From contig JAJNNQ010000008.1 of assembly GCA_027886175.1 (NCBI GenBank), positions 9,075,501 through 9,139,500 on the forward strand: a stretch of DNA of 64,000 nucleotides, in the 5' to 3' direction. Positions 61,935 through 64,000 of this stretch are shown here, piece after piece. The notes beneath the pieces were generated by a model. That model worked only from the letters and a program-made list of their open reading frames with translations. It had not been told where the DNA came from and did no database searches. This DNA is from Phylloscopus collybita. Lineage: Eukaryota > Chordata > Aves > Passeriformes > Phylloscopidae. The stretch's first letter is position 1. Every line of letters starts with the position of its first letter. Position numbers and translations under genes: made by a program.

Positions 61935-64000
61935 GTAATGTTAAACTAGCTTTACAGTTCTGACAGGTGGTTAGCTGGGTAATTGGACATAGCAACAGCT
62001 TGAGGCCTCAAGTGAGATTAAAGAATTAATAATGTAATTTTACAGTTAATGTAATTTTATTGTGGTGCCTTGGGCAGCCTTTGTTCACTCCTTTAATAAA
62101 ATTAAAATAAAAGCAACAGCTTTCCAATTGGAATCTGTCAGTAATTACGTTAGACAAAAATGTTGTGGGGTTTTTTAATGCTAAAAGTTTCAGGCAGGTA
62201 TTTTTCCCTCTCTCTCCAAATGTAGGAAGAGTTAAATGACTGAAGTGTGCAAAACTCCCAGGAAAAAAGGCCTCTGAACCCCTAAAAGAACATGATGATT
62301 CCTGAGATTAAAATTCATAGCTCGAGTCCTGTAATCCCACCCTAAAAATACAGCATTCTCCCTAGGTTATTATTACACTGCCTTTTGAATTTTATGGAAG
62401 TGAGGATGGCATCAGCCTACGCTGATCTTGATTTTACTTTCTGTAAAGTAAGAACAAGCTCAGACCACCGGTGTGAACAATTGCAACATACCTTGCTTTT
62501 CCAGGGCTTCCTCTGCATGGCCGGCGGTAGCAGCAGGTACTCAGCCGAGCACACTAAGCCGATTTACAGGGGTAGGAAAAAGCTTTGCAGATTTTACCAA
62601 AGATTAAATGGAATCTTAGGAGGGGGAGCGCAGAATATGTTCATACGTATTTAAATCAGGGATTCTTATCTTCCACCTTCCCAGAGTTGAATACTCTGCC
62701 ATCACGTCTTCCTCCACACTCATCTAAATTATTTTTAGGCAGTTGCTGTTGTGGCAGACGGGTAGGTCAAGGCTGGCAGAAGGCAGAAGGGTTAGTCTCT
62801 CCTCCGGTGCAGCAGTATCCCATCATCTTTCCCCTGAGTGCATATTCCTCCTGGCCACTTAATTTGTTTTGTAATTAGTCTATGTTTTCTGCTCTCCTTT
62901 TTGGGCTTAAGTAAAATGATGCTCAGCCATAAAAAATACAGAGGATTGAATACAGCAAGGGAGAGAGGGTCAGGCGGAGGCTTTGGCTTGGTCTGACTGC
63001 CACCCCAAGAGCACCCTCCCTTGTCTCATTCTGGCTTGCAGAGGGGAGGACTCCCCACTCTTGTTCCCATCTGCTTGCTGGGAGGAAGGACACAGGGATT
63101 TTGGGGCTTTTCCCATGCTTGCAGTTGGATGGGGATTGCAGTCATAAGCCTGCCCCCAGGGCTCCTTGCTCTGCACTCTCATTTAAGCCCTACACAGGCT
63201 GCAAACTTGAAAGTGCATAAAATCGAAAGGCCACTTCTTGCAGGGTAATTTCCCAGCCAGCTGACAGCCACAGCACTGGCCTGAGACTTCTGCACATGGC
63301 ACTCTGCAGGGGAGTAAGCAAGAAAATGTAACTTTCTATTCAGAAAACCCCTTGTTTTCCATACTGGAAGGTGAAGTGCACAGCCCATGTGGACACTGGT
63401 CCTTTCCAAGAAGCTCCCTGGGCAGCCACTGGTCCATCACTGCCCAGTCTCCTCAGTTGTGCTGGGACAGCTGCTTATGGTGCTGGGAGTGAGCCCCACA
63501 AAAGGAGGCTCTTTTTAGCCCAAATGTCTGCTTGGGTCTGGTTCCCTCTGTGGTCCTCAAAAAGCTGTAATGGCACAACTGGCAGAGGAGAGCGGGCACT
63601 GCTGATGGGGACTCCAGAGCAGGAATGTAAGGCTGACAGGTGACAGCAGTGCTATGAAAAGGAGCTATTTTTTTCCAGAGGCAAATCTGCATTAAAACAT
63701 AGCAACCTAGAGATTCTATTCATGTAAATTCAGTCAGTGTTTTCACACCTCAGGTTGGGTTTTTTTTTTTAATTCTCAGTGTAGTACTCTCTTAGTGAGA
63801 CTAAGAAAAATAAATTATATTTTTAAGGATATATCAAAATAATTTTTCTGTATTCCCATTGCTATTCTTGATTGCAGGTAGCATAATTATGTCTTCTTTT
63901 ACTGTCTTCACATATGCAGATGATTTACAAAGACATTTTGTCCCAAAAAGGCACCATATAAGTATCTGCATATACATGCAATAAGTGCTAATTGTCTCCA
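61935..64000 (+). other. ZNF423: ZNF423 intron after exon B (partial)
   Basis: This begins GTAATG and runs off the right edge. The first 230 bp are AT-rich and conserved-looking (two copies of AATGTAATTTTA near 62031-62062). The rest is ordinary intron with no further ZNF423 exon. The next coding exon, which should begin by completing a codon after ...CPG and carry the acidic DDD/PQLSW-type segment, is not present before 64000. Confidence 0.85.

Noticed and set aside
1..64000. CRISPR arrays, operons, tRNA/rRNA genes, intact retroviruses or LTR pairs
   Set aside because: A read of the window shows no regular spacer-repeat array, no cloverleaf with tRNA boxes, no rRNA sequence, and no gag/pol-like frames or matching LTRs.

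Overview
The window is vertebrate nuclear DNA, most likely from a bird. It is one gene-poor stretch of large introns with sparse, old interspersed repeats. The only recognisable repeats are CR1-type LINE remnants in the sauropsid style and one or two older tails. There are no operons, no bacterial-type genes, and no Alu, L1 or other mammalian repeats. Almost every open reading frame in the window is a chance ORF.

The one gene I can identify is ZNF423 (OAZ/EBFAZ), on the + strand. Two consecutive coding exons of its N-terminus are present. Exon A (35441-35500, 60 bp) encodes the acidic EEGESSDF...WDSSVT segment. Exon B (61734-61934, 201 bp) encodes the [11 protein letters not shown] / [11 protein letters not shown] segment and the first, atypical zinc finger. 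Both exons enter and leave in phase 1, both have AG/GT borders, and they join without breaking the frame. The intron between them is 26,233 bp. The upstream intron runs off the left edge (at least 35.4 kb) and the downstream intron runs off the right edge (at least 2.07 kb). The usual first exon(s) and the large exon holding most zinc fingers lie outside the window.

Layout: 1-12.4 kb is intron with one possible ancient repeat near 4.1 kb and one old LINE/SINE tail near 9.9 kb. 12.4-13.5 kb is a GC- and CpG-rich island, the best candidate for an internal or alternative promoter. It ends in an ATG plus splice donor (13531-13543) whose phase fits exon A. 13.5-35.4 kb is intron with simple repeats and a conserved-looking block near 27.5-27.9 kb. 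35.5-61.7 kb is the intron between the two exons. It holds a (GCT)n tract at 36.6 kb, a small CpG cluster at 41.6 kb, two CR1 remnants at 42.9 and 43.9 kb, several AT-rich homeobox-motif-dense blocks that look like conserved non-coding elements, an unrecognised exon-like segment at 48.56-48.69 kb, and unusually long A/T homopolymers. 61.9-64 kb is intron.

I found no undescribed enzymatic, defence or mobile system. The observations most worth checking are the possible alternative first exon at the CpG island, the exon-like open segment at 48.56 kb (which would act as a poison cassette if spliced into ZNF423), the stronger decoy acceptor 37 bp upstream of exon B, the intronic CTG tract, and the cluster of very long homopolymers. 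Conservation, expression and copy-number claims could not be tested here.
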